A stretch of DNA of 64,000 nt from Anastatus disparis (lineage: Eukaryota > Arthropoda > Insecta > Hymenoptera > Eupelmidae). The position numbers were made by a program, and so were the translations under genes. Of the stretch, positions 47,201 through 58,045 are shown in pieces (the first letter of the stretch is position 1; every line of letters starts with the position of its first letter). The stretch covers positions 1,676,501 through 1,740,500 of the forward strand of contig JAFFSR010000394.1 of NCBI GenBank assembly GCA_017163975.1. The letters run 5' to 3'. The notes under the pieces were generated by a model. That model saw only the letters and a program-made list of their open reading frames with translations, was not told the DNA's origin and made no database searches.

Positions 47201-48202
47201 ATTCGTAAAATTACTTATTTTTTCAGATTCATTTATTATTTTACTTTTCTCAAATGAAATTAGATTTATTCATATTTATTTTCTATTTTTATTAAATGAG
47301 TTAAAAATATCATACATTTAAATAAATTTAGAAAAGATCCTTTTTACTTTTCTAAATTGAAATTAGATTTATTTATATTTATTTTCTATTTTTATTAAAT
47401 AAGTTAAAAATTTCATGCATTTGTATAAATTTAGAAAAGGACTTTTTTTTAAAGAACAAAAAAGGTTTTATCATTCGCAAAGAAGTGAGAATAAAAAACA
47501 ACTATAATTCATAATAATTTTTTTCAATCTTTAATAATCTTTATTTAGCAGGAAAAAATTACAGAACTAGCTACGTCTTTATTTCATATTGATATAAGTT
47601 ATATATTCATGTAATATTGACATTAAAACCTTTTTTCTATCCTTATCTCTAAATATATTTTTTTATATTTTTGAAATAAAATAGAATTTAAAGTGTTAAA
47701 TAAATTTTAAATTTTATTTTTTCCACTATAAAAATTGATTATAAAAATATATAATATTTAAAAATAAAACATAAAAAAAAAAAAAAAATAGGTGGAACAT
47801 CGGGTTTGAACTTGGCAAAATTAGAATAACAGCGAGGTGCGTAAAAACTTAGTCACCACAGCCACCGCATACATCAGTTAAACAGGGTAAAGAGTTACAT
47901 ATGTTCATCGCCCTCCAAAAGATTTTATTTATTATAATTTGTTTAATTATATCTTAAGGATTTTTAGTATTGAAAAATATATTCATGTTTCAAATAAAAT
48001 ATGTGATTAACCAACGAATTTCTGGGACGGTTAATCACATTTAAATAAAGCTATACCATACCGCAGCGAAAACGAGCTAAAGCGAGTTTGCCGTAAGTTT
48101 ACCTACGCCACTGGAAGTCACGTGTTTCATGTGTTTGTCTCCTCCCATTTCGCTTACTTCTCTACGCGCGTGTAGACGTGAAGGGGCTTTGCGCGTATAG
48201 TT
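41244..48202. mobile_element. 7-kb element with inverted arms of about 1.15 kb
   Basis: The left arm (41244 to about 42382) starts AACTATACGTGCAAAGCCCC. The right arm ends at 48202 as its mirror. The arms agree closely through a G+C-richer outer 200 bp and a long A+T-rich inner part. The 4.7-kb spacer has only short frames (the longest, 44458-44643 minus, has no family features). Weaker inverted and direct similarity continues inward: the TTTTCTAAA...TTTAATAAAAAT module recurs near 41997, 42108, 42476, 43561 and 44316 and, mirrored, near 46950. The block TGTGKTGRCTAAGTTTT recurs at 41588 and 43362. No clear target duplication was found, and no transposase lies inside. Confidence 0.85.
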
Positions 48203-49055
48203 CCGGAATCGCCGCAAGGATCGTCATGATCAAATTTGGCACGTTTTATCAACACGGCATTGGCAATCTCTACTTATCTCTGCTACCACTATCAACAGGT
48301 GCATTAATATAGTCTGATAGGGGGGTGGTCTCTTTTGAATAATTTATTTAATGTGGACCAGGAATTTTTTTGGTATGTATTCCACATTCGATACACTTCA
48401 TTTTTTTAATATAAGCGAGTCGAGCTTTGTGTCAAAATATCAAGAGTCGATCTCTTGCCTTCGGATCTAATATCCCGCTTATATAAGTTCTAAAGTGTGA
48501 TTTCCTATGTGAAGGTTATGATTCACCACCTAGCAGAGTCAAGTAGAGATCTCCTGCAGGTGATAAGAAGCTGAAATAATTATATTAATCAACATCAGCT
48601 AACAATAAAAAAGATAGTATTTTCAAAAAACATCTTGAAAAAATTGCATTGATTCTACGTAATTACTTGTAATAACACATTATCTAAAATAAAAAAATAT
48701 TTCCTACGATTTATGCTGAAGTACGATCGTTAATGAAATGAAACTTACAAATAATAAGAACCAAAGGTGTAAGTAAAACAATCTAGGGATGAAAATTATA
48801 ATAATATTAATTAATTAACAATATTTATTTATCATAAAAAATCATTATTATTATGTCATGACTAGAATTTTATATTTTCTTTTTATCCTTATTTATATCG
48901 TCTTTGTATTCCATTTTTATTCTTTGACTAGTAGGTTTTGTTTTTTCATGCAACTTCACTGTATTCATGCAACTATTGCGATGCTGATTGGCTACAGAGA
49001 TTTTCAGTGTGCTTGTAAGCAGTAAATGCGACATACATTGTTGATTGTATCAATC
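48203..49055. other. No feature seen
   Basis: A+T-rich with no recognised gene or repeat boundary. Confidence 0.4.
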
Positions 49056-49122
49056 GGTCGAGACTGGGATTCAAACTCAAACCAACGAGTATGAATCCAT
49101 CACACTACCGATCAGAGCCACC
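49056..49122 (-). repeat. tRNA-like sequence (SINE head or tRNA pseudogene)
   Basis: On the minus strand it reads like a tRNA: an A-box-like TGGCTCTGATCGGTAG, then a B-box-like GAGTTTGAATCCC at tRNA spacing, with partly complementary ends (GGTGGCT/GTCTCGACC). The stems are too degraded for a functional tRNA. Confidence 0.5.
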
Positions 49123-49376
49123 AAAGCCTTGAGTAAGTATTAGGACAATTTTTTATTATTTTTATATTTACTGCGACTATTGTAAATATTTTGTGATACA
49201 ATTTTTAATTTCTGACTTACTAATACAGTAATATTATTATATTTTACATTCTGTATTATGACTTTGATGGTTTTTGTATGAAATATACATATTATATTTA
49301 TTTGATACGTGTTACACATCTTTTTGTATTTGAAAAAATGCAAATAAATTCACATCTATTCATTTAGCTACTATCC

Positions 49377-49501
49377 TACTGAAAATATTATATGAGCTCT
49401 CATGTGAGATCACATATGAGTTTGCATGCCAAAAATTCATGAAATCTCATGTGACATCTCCTATGAGATCGTATATGAGAGCTCATATAATATTTTTAGT
49501 A
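49377..49501. repeat. 125-bp hairpin, MITE-like
   Basis: Left arm TACTGAAAATATTATATGAG plus CTCTCAT; right arm is its mirror with one mismatch. The middle also repeats TGAGATC in mirrored form. Confidence 0.75.
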
Positions 49502-49702
49502 CGGTATTATAATTTTTAAAAACTTAATATAATTTTTGCGAAGTTTTTATTTAATAATAATAATTCCTTTATATTTTATAAACAATAGATCCTTGTATTT
49601 ATATTTAATAAATATCTAGCTTTTTTCACAAAAAAATAAAGATCTATAAGTATGTATCCAAATCAATTCAAATTAAATTAATTTAGAACTAGCAAAAAAT
49701 AC

Positions 49703-49997
49703 CTCACTCCTAACGTCGCTCGGTTCAATTTTCATATATTATATTATTATGTATAAATTAGCCAATTTTAAAATAAAATAGAATTGCTGTAACTTATGAA
49801 TTTTGATATTCTAGTTTTGTACTAAATTAAATTTTTATATTATTATAAAAAAGATTAATTAAAGTTACAATGTGCATAAAAATTGTTTGAATACAAATTA
49901 TATCATGATGAATTAAGAATTTGTTCTACTAAATTGCATTAGAATCAATGAAAAAATAAAATAGGAATTCATTCTTTTTAATCACGTGTTTCAATCA
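49703..49997 (-). repeat. Second copy of the Helitron-terminal segment
   Basis: Same two ends and overall order as 14606-14890 (CTCCTAACGTCGCTCGGTT at one end, GGAATTCATTCTTTTTAATC then GTGTTTCA at the other), diverged in the middle. No coding sequence is attached, so it is a non-autonomous or truncated relative. Confidence 0.65.
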
Positions 49998-50214
49998 CGA
50001 ACCATGAAATAATCGAAAACGGTATTTGACGTTTACTAGAACTAACAACTGTACGGAGAAAGAAAAGAATTGTTAAAATAGGTTCTAAATCAAGTACATC
50101 TAATTTATGTACTAAGGTACTTAAAAAATGAGTGGCGATATAATTTCAAGTAGTACTATAGCTTGAATTTTAGGGACCAATGTTGGTACTATTATATTAT
50201 GAAGTAAGAGCGTG

Positions 50215-50291
50215 AGCCGGACTGTGGCACAATCGGTAGGAGCGTTGGATTCGTATTCTTGGGGAACCGAGATCGAATCCCGCTCTCGGCT
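50215..50291 (+). repeat. tRNA-like sequence
   Basis: The ends AGCCGGA and CTCGGCT pair at six of seven positions. TGGCACAATCGGTAGG fits an A box and GATCGAATCCCG a B box. The anticodon loop would be TTCGTAT. The T and anticodon stems are weak, so a SINE head or tRNA pseudogene is more likely than a working gene. A second B-box-like GGGTTTGATTCCC follows at about 50413-50428, and short TCCCAMTGGGCAAAA repeats at about 50507 and 50539. Confidence 0.55.
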
Positions 50292-50969
50292 GTTTTTCAA
50301 ACAAGCACCTTTGTTTTATGTGCTTTGTACACAAAACACACTTACGAGCTCCGTCGCTAAGGGATGAAAAAGTGCAGTTGTAAAAATCAACTAACCTTGC
50401 GTCCCAGTGGACCGGGGTTTGATTCCCTAGGAAAAATTAGAAAAAATAATTTTCGAAGTTTTTCCGAGGGAATGAACCCGAAAAACACAAAAATATACAA
50501 AAAAAAGTCCCAATGGGCAAAATACAAAAATTATAAAAAGTCCCACTGGGCAAAACTAAAAATATCAAAATAATAAAAATTACCAGATGATGGTCTATTA
50601 TATAGACAATAAAAAGTCTGGAAAAGGCCAATAAAAAGAGAGAAGAAAAAGTAAGAGCGTAAATTTGCGATGCTTAGTGTCTTTTTTTGGAACTAAGACT
50701 GATATTTCACCTACTCGATTCAAGGGCAATATTGCGCAGAAAACGTAATAATTAATCTCTTTTCGGGCGGCTTTTCCTGTTCCTAAACTTAAAAATTATT
50801 AAATATAGAATTATTTACATAATATGTAACACTTTAAAATTACTCATAATTAATATTTTAATTCGTGATATTCAAGGAATAAAACGATATATGTTGCATA
50901 AATATCTTCCATATTCCGTTTTAAACAAGTTACTTTTGAGTTTTAAATTAATTATTAGTAATTTAAAAT

Positions 50970-50971
<2 letters not shown>

Positions 50972-51033
<62 letters not shown>
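50972..51033. repeat. TA microsatellite, left of palindrome
   Basis: Pure TA run ending at the palindrome's first base. A similar run (about 52334-52390) lies on its other side. Confidence 0.95.
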
Positions 51034-51035
<2 letters not shown>

Positions 51036-52333
51036 GACGTTTCACGTCAACTCACCTAACAAAAAAAATAGAATTTGTCGAAAATCTGTGAAAATGTTCT
51101 ATTTGATACCCAAAATATACAAAAAAAATTTTAGAGGTCCAGGTCAAAGGGGTCAGGATTTAAACGTGATGGAATTTTTCGAATTTTCCAAATTTTTTGC
51201 TAGAAAATATTTTAATGAATTTTTTCCTCAAAAACTATCAATTTTTCGTTAAAACTTAATAGAATACTTTTTCTTGGAATTTAGATATAGAATTCACCAG
51301 AATTTTTGCAAATTATAATATACTGATTTTTATGCTTACTTGATCGATTTAAACATACTATTTAGTATATCTAAAAATCGAGCAGGTTAAATTGGCTTTT
51401 TAAAGTCTTATTTTTTTCGTTTTTTTATGAGAAAAAAATATACGAAGCCTCTAGTTGGGCAGCCTTCTCAAAGTTACTTAATTGTGCAAAAATGTCTGAA
51501 TAAATCGTTATTTTGGATCAATGATGAGATTCGTGATTTTTTTTCTGAAAAAGTATTGATTTTTGGGACAAATGTATGAGAATGTTTTTTATTGGAAATC
51601 ATGTGTAGAATATGAACATATTTTTACAAAATGTAATTTAAGACATTATGAACCATATATACTAAAAATTTAACAAAAAATAAATTTTAAAATTTCAAAA
51701 TTTCATTTATAATTTGTGATATTTAGCAAATAATAGTTTACAAAAATCAACATACATTTTACATACAATTTCCAATAAAAAACATTTTCATACATTTGTC
51801 CTAAAAATCAATACTTTTTCATAAAAAAAATCACGAATCTCATCATTGATCCAAAATAACGATTTATTCAGACTTTTTTGCACAATTAAGTAACTTTGAG
51901 AAGGCTGCCCAACTAGAGGCTTCGTATATTTTTTCCTCATGAAAAAACGGAAAAAATAAGACTTTAAAAAGCTAATTTAACCTGCTCGATTTTTAGATAT
52001 ACTAAATAGTATGTTTAAATCGATCAAGTAAGCATAAAAATCAATATATTATTATTTGCAAAAATTCAGGTGAATTCTACATCTCATTTTCAAGAAAAAG
52101 TATTCTATTAAGTTTTAACGAAAAATTGATAGTTTTTGAGGAAAAAATTCATTAAAATATTTATTTAGCAAAAAATTTGGAAAATTCGAAAAATTCTATC
52201 ACGTTTAAATCCTGACCCCTTTGACCTGGATCTCTAAAATTTTTTTTGTATATTTTGGATATCAAATAGAACATTTTCACAGATTTTCGATGAATTCTAT
52301 TTTTTTGTTAGGTGAGTTGACGTGAAACGTCCC
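51034..52333. mobile_element. 1.30-kb palindrome sitting in a TA microsatellite
   Basis: It starts GGGACGTTTCACGTCAACTC and ends with the mirror. The arms are nearly complementary over about 600 bp each, with the centre near 51680. No reading frames of note. The TA-rich flanks make a TA target site plausible but hide the duplication. Confidence 0.88.
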
Positions 52334-52396
<63 letters not shown>

Positions 52397-52484
52397 GATT
52401 TACATTATATTTATCAACTGTTGAAAATTGTTATACAATTTAATGGGTTTTACGTTGATAGGTATTAATTATATTGAAGTTTTT

Positions 52485-52550
52485 CGCTCCTAACGTCGCT
52501 CGGTTGAATTTTCTTTCATTATATTATTATGTATAAATGACTCATTTTAA
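52485..52550 (-). repeat. Third copy of the Helitron-terminal motif
   Basis: CGCTCCTAACGTCGCTCGGT is followed by TATTATTATGTATAAAT as in the other copies, then diverges. Confidence 0.55.
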
Positions 52551-52621
52551 GTAAATAAGAATTAATTAATTGAAGTTAATTTTGAGTACTAAATAAAATA
52601 AAAAAATAATTTGATGAAACA

Positions 52622-53118
52622 TCCCTAGTGGAAATCGAATCTGTGAATAACTGGGAATAACTGTGAATAACTGGGAATAACTGTTATAAACTGTTCAGTT
52701 TGAGACAGGAATAACAGTTATTCCCAGTTATTCCCAGTTATTCCCAGTTATTCACAGTTATTCCCAGTTATTTACAGTTTAGTTTAATAATAATTTGAAA
52801 AATATAAATTTGAAAAAATGAAAAAAATATATATTTTTTTTATTTTTTTTTCTATTATAAATATATTTGGGAATAACTGTTATTCGTACCTCTGTTTTTT
52901 CAAATTATTTTTAAGTTATAAACTGTGAATAACTGGGAATAACTGAGAATAACTGGGAATAACTGGGAATAACTGGGAATAACTGGGAATAACTGTTATT
53001 CCTGTCTCAAACTGAACAGTTTATAACAGTTATTCCCAGTTATTCACAGTTATTCCCAGTTATTTCCAGTTATTTCCAGTTATTCCCAGTTATTCACAGA
53101 TTCGATTTCCACTAGGGA
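52622..53118. mobile_element. TIR element built of TTCCCAGTTA minisatellite
   Basis: The ends are TCCCTAGTGGAAATCGAATC and its mirror. The interior is arrays of GGGAATAACT on one side and AGTTATTCCC on the other, in inverted order, with a shared non-repeat block (CAGTTTGAGACAGGAATAAC) occurring once in each orientation. It has no coding potential. Confidence 0.88.
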
Positions 53119-53394
53119 TAATATAAAAATATATGTACACATGTGCTTAAAGTGAAAAAGCGTATAATTTATTTCATCAAGTGACTATTTCTCAATCTAC
53201 TTCCATAAGAAAAACAAAGATAGTACGATATTTGATATAAATAAACTGAGAACTGGAAACTGAATAACAACTATAATTTCCAGACCTTAATATATGACCA
53301 TGAATTTGAATTATGAAATTAATTTTTACGTGAAACATGCTTAAAAAAATTCTGTGTTTATTTCTAACAAAAATATCTTCACAAATGTATTTTA

Positions 53395-53775
53395 TATGTA
53401 TGAAATACGAAATTTAAGAGCAGGCCGGATTCACTGTCCTTGTCTAATTGGCATTTTTGTTATTTACTCAAGTATTAATCGGTGTATCTGCAAATTGAAG
53501 GTTAAGCGCAATACAAGAAAAAAAAATCTATCGCTTTGTTTTTGAGAAAAGTAAGGAACGCGAAAATATTATAAACATAATCTTTTACTTCGGCGTTCCT
53601 TACTTTTCTCAAAAACAAATCGGTAGATTCTTTTTTTCTTGGGCATAGATATTCATAATAATAATATCTATTGCGATCAACCTTTATTTTGAAGATACAC
53701 CGATTAATACTTGAGTAAATAACAAACAACTCAATTGTTACTCGGTCGGTATCAGGTTCTACTCCGGCCTACCGT
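53395..53775. mobile_element. Foldback element of about 380 bp
   Basis: The left arm (GGCCGGATTC, GTTATTTACTCAAGTATTAA, TCGGTGTATC, TGAGAAAAGTAAGGAACGC) is mirrored on the right as far as TACTCCGGCC. The loop is near 53570-53590. The right arm has an extra 25-30-bp patch (53642-53672). The paired frames at 53354-53545 and 53502-53729 are the same arm read twice. Confidence 0.8.
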
Positions 53776-53887
53776 TAAATTAAAAAACCATAAGATTAAA
53801 ATACACATTTTTGGTTAATTTTAAATTTGAATATTTCAGAATAATGAAATAACTATTTGCAATCACTTAACAATCCTTTTTCATCTA

Positions 53888-55116
53888 CACTGCAAATTCA
53901 TGTGTGTTAATTCACACACTGATAGTGAGTACTTTTACACGTTTTAGTGTGTAAATTCTATTATGTGTGTAAAAAAACGCACTTATGTGCGTAAAAGTAT
54001 CAGTATACACATTTTGTGTGTAATTTTACACACATGATTTGAAGTTTGGTGTGAAAATTTACACACATAAATGCGTAAATCTACACATCTATGTGTTTAA
54101 AATTTATATTTGTACATTAATGCATTTACTGTGATTTATTTTTATTTTAAATTAGTAAAGTAGATAAATTTTCAGATAATTACAGTACAACATTAATAAT
54201 TTTTAATCAAAGTTTTTCTAAAAATATATATTTTAATATTAAATTGTATTAGAACTAATACAATATTCATTATTTCAAATTTTATATAGTCTTTTATTAT
54301 AATTGCCTTAAGTAATTGATGATAATATTTTATTATTTAATAAGAAATTTAATTAAAATTTTTCATATGGAAAAAAAATAATTCCATTGAATTGAATGCA
54401 TCTATTAAATTAATAATATAAAATTCAGTAATCAATATTAACCTTATCAAATAAATTATTTAATAATAAATTTTTCATATACGTTAATTTTTTTGTAAAA
54501 AAATAATTGTTTATTTAATGAAAAATTAAATTTTTAATAAATAAAGAATTAGATATTCTTTTGATAAAAAATTATTTTAATCATACAAGAAAATAATTCT
54601 ATTGATCTTTATTTTTTTTGAATTAGTAATAATACTCATGATTGTTATTATTTATTTCATTTAAATTTAGAAGTGTTTAAAAATAATGAAATTTTTATAT
54701 TAATAAACCATAAATATAAGAAATTATCATGATTCACAACAAGCGTTCCGTAGCGTAATAGGTAGCGTCGATGCCTCGCATCCCGTAGGTCGTGAGTTCG
54801 CGCCCGAGTCAGGTCGAAAATTTTTTAAGCGTTTTTATATGCGATATAATTTTAATAGGTTAATTCTTAAAGTAATTGCACATTAAAATTAAAAAATTCC
54901 AACAACAAAAATTGAAACGCCCACAAAACTAATTTTTAATTTTTAATGTTTTTCAATCTATTACACGTTTTATACGTTGGAATTTACGCGTTTAAGTGTG
55001 TTAAATTAAACATCTAAAATGAGTTATGGATTTAACACACAAAAAAGTGTGTAAAAATGGCGACAGCCGAATTACACACGTAAGTGTGTTAAAATAACAC
55101 ACTTAAATTTGCAGTG
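53888..55116. mobile_element. 1.23-kb TIR element carrying a tRNA-like sequence
   Basis: The ends are CACTGCAAATT and its mirror, each bordered by TA (53886-53887 and 55117-55118). Subterminal regions are full of GTGTGTAA/TTACACAC words. The middle is A+T-rich and includes the tRNA-like segment at 54743-54816. CACTG ends with TA suit a Tc1/mariner-type MITE. Confidence 0.8.
54743..54816 (+). repeat. tRNA-like sequence inside the TIR element
   Basis: TAGCGTAATAGGTAGCG fits an A-box/D-arm and GTGAGTTCGCGCC a B box at normal spacing. It is followed by a T run (TTTTTT at about 54821) that could stop RNA polymerase III. The acceptor ends do not pair well. Confidence 0.5.
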
Positions 55117-55551
55117 TAATATAAAATTTTAATGAGATACAAATATTACAAAGTGTGTGTATCACAAGTAAGGTTTGCATATCATAAATATTATAATTTT
55201 TAGAAAATTCTTGATATTAATAAATTATTAATTTAAATAATTAAATATTTTTTCATTGATGACAAGTAACCTTTCAAATATAGTTAAAATAATACTGTAA
55301 ATGTCAATCAAATAACATTTTCATCAAAATAAATTTCAACGCTATAATTATTAAAACAAACATTTTTATTTAACTACAACCTATTGTAATAATTATTTTT
55401 ATAATATATATATATTAAAAAAATAATAATTTTATTTGATGAACAGTTATATAAATATTACATATTTATAATTGTATGACTAAATTTATTAAATTAAAAT
55501 TTTATTCAGTTATAATTCAGAGAATAAAGTATTTAAATTAGTTTTCATGAA

Positions 55552-56424
55552 AATATCCCATATGGAAATAATTTATGTGAAAAACTATAAATAATAGTAA
55601 ATTATTGTAAATAACTGTTAAAAAATGTAGGAATTGAGACATAAATAATAGTTATTTACAGTTATTTACTATTATTTATTATTAATTACTATTATTTACA
55701 GTTATTTACAGTTATTAACTGTTATTAACTGTTTTTTACAGTTATTTACAATTATTTACAATTATTTACAGTTTTTTATAATTATTTACAATTATTCATA
55801 ATTATTTACAGTTATTCATAATTATTTACAATTATTTACATTTTCAAAAATTTTTGAATTAGTGGATAATTTAATGTTATTAATAATTATTTACAATAAT
55901 TTATAGTTATTTACAGTTATTTACAGTTTTTTACAGTTATTTACAGTTATTTATAATTATTTACAACTATTTACAATTTTTCATAGTTTTTTACAATTAT
56001 TTACAGTTATTCACATTTTTAAAAATTTTCGCCTATATATAAAATTATTGAATAACTTTGTGATAATTTTCGAAAATGTAAATAACTGCAAATAATTGTA
56101 AAAAACTATAAATAATCGTAAATAACTGTAAATAATTGTGAAAAAAGTGAATAAATGTAAATAACTGTAAATAAATATAAATAACTGCAAATAAGTGTAA
56201 ATAACAGTTAATAAGTGTAAACAACAGTTAATAACTGTTAATAAGTGTAAATAACAGTAAATAATTGTAAATAATTGTAAATAACTGTTATTTATGTCTC
56301 AATTCCCACATTTTTTAACACTTTTCTACAGTTATTTACAGTTATTTACATTTATTTACATTTATTTACAGTTATTAACAGTTATTTACAATTATATCCA
56401 AAAATTTTTTCCATATGGGATATT
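55552..56424. mobile_element. TIR element built of TTTACAGTTA minisatellite
   Basis: The ends are AATATCCCATATGGAAA and its mirror. The interior consists of TTACAGTTATT-type 10-11-bp units on the left and TAAATAACTG-type units on the right. A block AATTGAGACATAAATAA occurs in each orientation. The plan matches the 52622-53118 element with different repeat words. Confidence 0.85.
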
Positions 56425-56485
56425 ATTCAAAAAGTCACTTGTTAACAATTTTTTATAAACAACATACATTTTACCTTTAAAGAAG

Positions 56486-57250
56486 TGCCCTGCACCTAAA
56501 ATGCCTAAAGATTTTAGGCCCATAGCAATATTATGTTTTCTTTCAAAGGTTCTCGAGAAGATTGCCAACGACCAACTGCAGGAGTATATTATAACACACA
56601 AAATACTTGACTCTTTGCAGACTGGCTTCAGAAAGCATCATTCTACGCAGACTGCCATACTTAAACTTACAGACGACATAAGATCAGGTCTTGACAAGAA
56701 ACTTGCCACGATATTACTTCTATTTGACTTTAGTAAGGCATTTGACACGATCTCCCCCTCCAAATTGCTTGCGAGGCTTAGATCGATAGAATTTTCCAGG
56801 GCTGCACTCGAGTGGATTAGCTCCTATTTATCAGGTAGGAAGCAAATGGTTTAACACATTTAAAAGAAGATTCGGATTGGCTAACAACCAATCTAGGAGT
56901 TCCACAGGGTTCAGTGCTGGGGCCTTTGTTGTTTTGCCTTTACATTAATAACATCCGTGACACGCTCGACCTCTGTTTTGTTGAGCACATATTATATGCT
57001 GATGACCTCCAAAACTATACTCAGGTCCCTCATGAACATCTGGATGAAGGTATTCGTATTATGCAGAGGGTGGCTAGGGCGGTGTCAGGGTGGGCTGTCG
57101 ATGCGCCTCTCACATTAAATGCAAGCAAAACTAAGGCGATCGTTTTTGGCAGTAGTCGATTTATTAATGACTTTTATGCAGGTGAGCCAAATACGATTGA
57201 GCTTGAAGGAGGTGTCGACATATCTTACCGCGATCATAGTAGGACCTACG
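56486..57250 (+). pseudogene. LINE (Jockey/I-group-like) reverse transcriptase fragment
   Basis: Plus-strand RT blocks in order: KDFRPIAILCFLSKVLEKIA, LQTGFRKHHSTQTAILKLTD, LLFDFSKAFDTISPSKLL (first catalytic Asp region), WISSYLSGRKQ, a stop and frame change near 56850, then NLGVPQGSVLGPLLFCLYIN and LYADDL (catalytic Asp pair), and WAVDAPLTLNASKTKAIVF. It copies RNA into DNA at the nick in target-primed retrotransposition. Both ends are cut off: the left by or next to the TTTACAGTTA element, the right at a sharp hairpin (57252-57295). Group assignment from motif style is tentative. Confidence 0.88.
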
Positions 57251-57251
57251 C

Positions 57252-57295
57252 TCAGCGATGTAAAGTTACATAAAAATGTAACTTCACATCGCTGA
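57252..57295. repeat. 20-bp-arm hairpin at the LINE breakpoint
   Basis: TCAGCGATGTAAAGTTACAT and its mirror (one mismatch) are separated by AAAA. Confidence 0.85.
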
Positions 57296-57639
57296 AACAT
57301 GTAATTATTTACAGGAAACTGGTATAGTTACCAGAAAATTTTTCAAAGTGTAGTATATACCATGATGATTATTTATTTAAATTTTCAAATTATTCTAATC
57401 ATTAGTTTTCTAGATATTCAGATTTCCGATTCCAAATAGAAAAATATTAGTAAATAATATTGGAACCCAAACCAACGAAGATAGATACTAATAGAAGCGC
57501 AGAACCGACGTTTTCTTATTCGTACCTTAACTCGCCGTCGAGGCGCTACCGCGCCTCTTGATACTATAATAAGTAATCGTTTGATTGTTAATTAATTTTA
57601 ATATTTTATTATTTTAAATGTTTACTTCTTCATTATGTG

Positions 57640-58045
57640 TACTTCAAATAACATTTTTAGAAAAACAAGAAATTTTGTTAATGTTTTTATAAATTTTATT
57701 ACAAACGTCATTAGTTTTCCATTCTTTTAGAATAACAAATGGATCAACTTTTCCTTTTCCAATATTTAATAAAAATGAAGAAAAATTGTCGTTATTAGAT
57801 CTTGTTTTTTTTTTTAATTTAAAAATATTAAATAGGGGCCGAAGATTTGATTACTTTATAGTCTTCTCAATAATAGTACTTTTTCTTCCATATTTTAATA
57901 CTGGTAGAATTTGTCCGAAATTTTCACCTAAAATAATTATTTTTCCACCAAAAATTTTATTATTTGTAACGGGGAATATATTTAAATAAAATAATAAAAT
58001 ATATTTGTGGGCTTCACGAGGAACTGCTCTAAGTTCACGTGCACT
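57640..58045 (-). pseudogene. Second Helitron/Pif1-type helicase fragment
   Basis: Minus-strand translation from about 58045 down gives PREAHKYIL, then IFGGKIIILGENFGQILPVL, RKSTIIEKTIK, a stop, NIFKLKKKTRS and FLLNIGKGKVDPF. These follow the post-Walker-B part of Helitron and Pif1 helicases (FGGKxxxxGGDFRQxLPV, IIExxIKxSxLW, FxLxxNMR). The GGD Asp region is altered (GEN). It is clearly different in sequence from the helicase at 6.5 kb, so it comes from another element or subfamily. No Rep sequence is attached. Confidence 0.7.

Noticed and set aside
50891..51091. Frame of 66 codons with an Ile-Tyr run
   Set aside because: Reads through the TA microsatellite.
57466..57560. Another tRNA-like sequence on the minus strand, and the GAGGCGC/GCGCCTC hairpin
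   Set aside because: It shares the ACCCAAACCAACGA word with the 49-kb copy, but A and B boxes are too weak to support.
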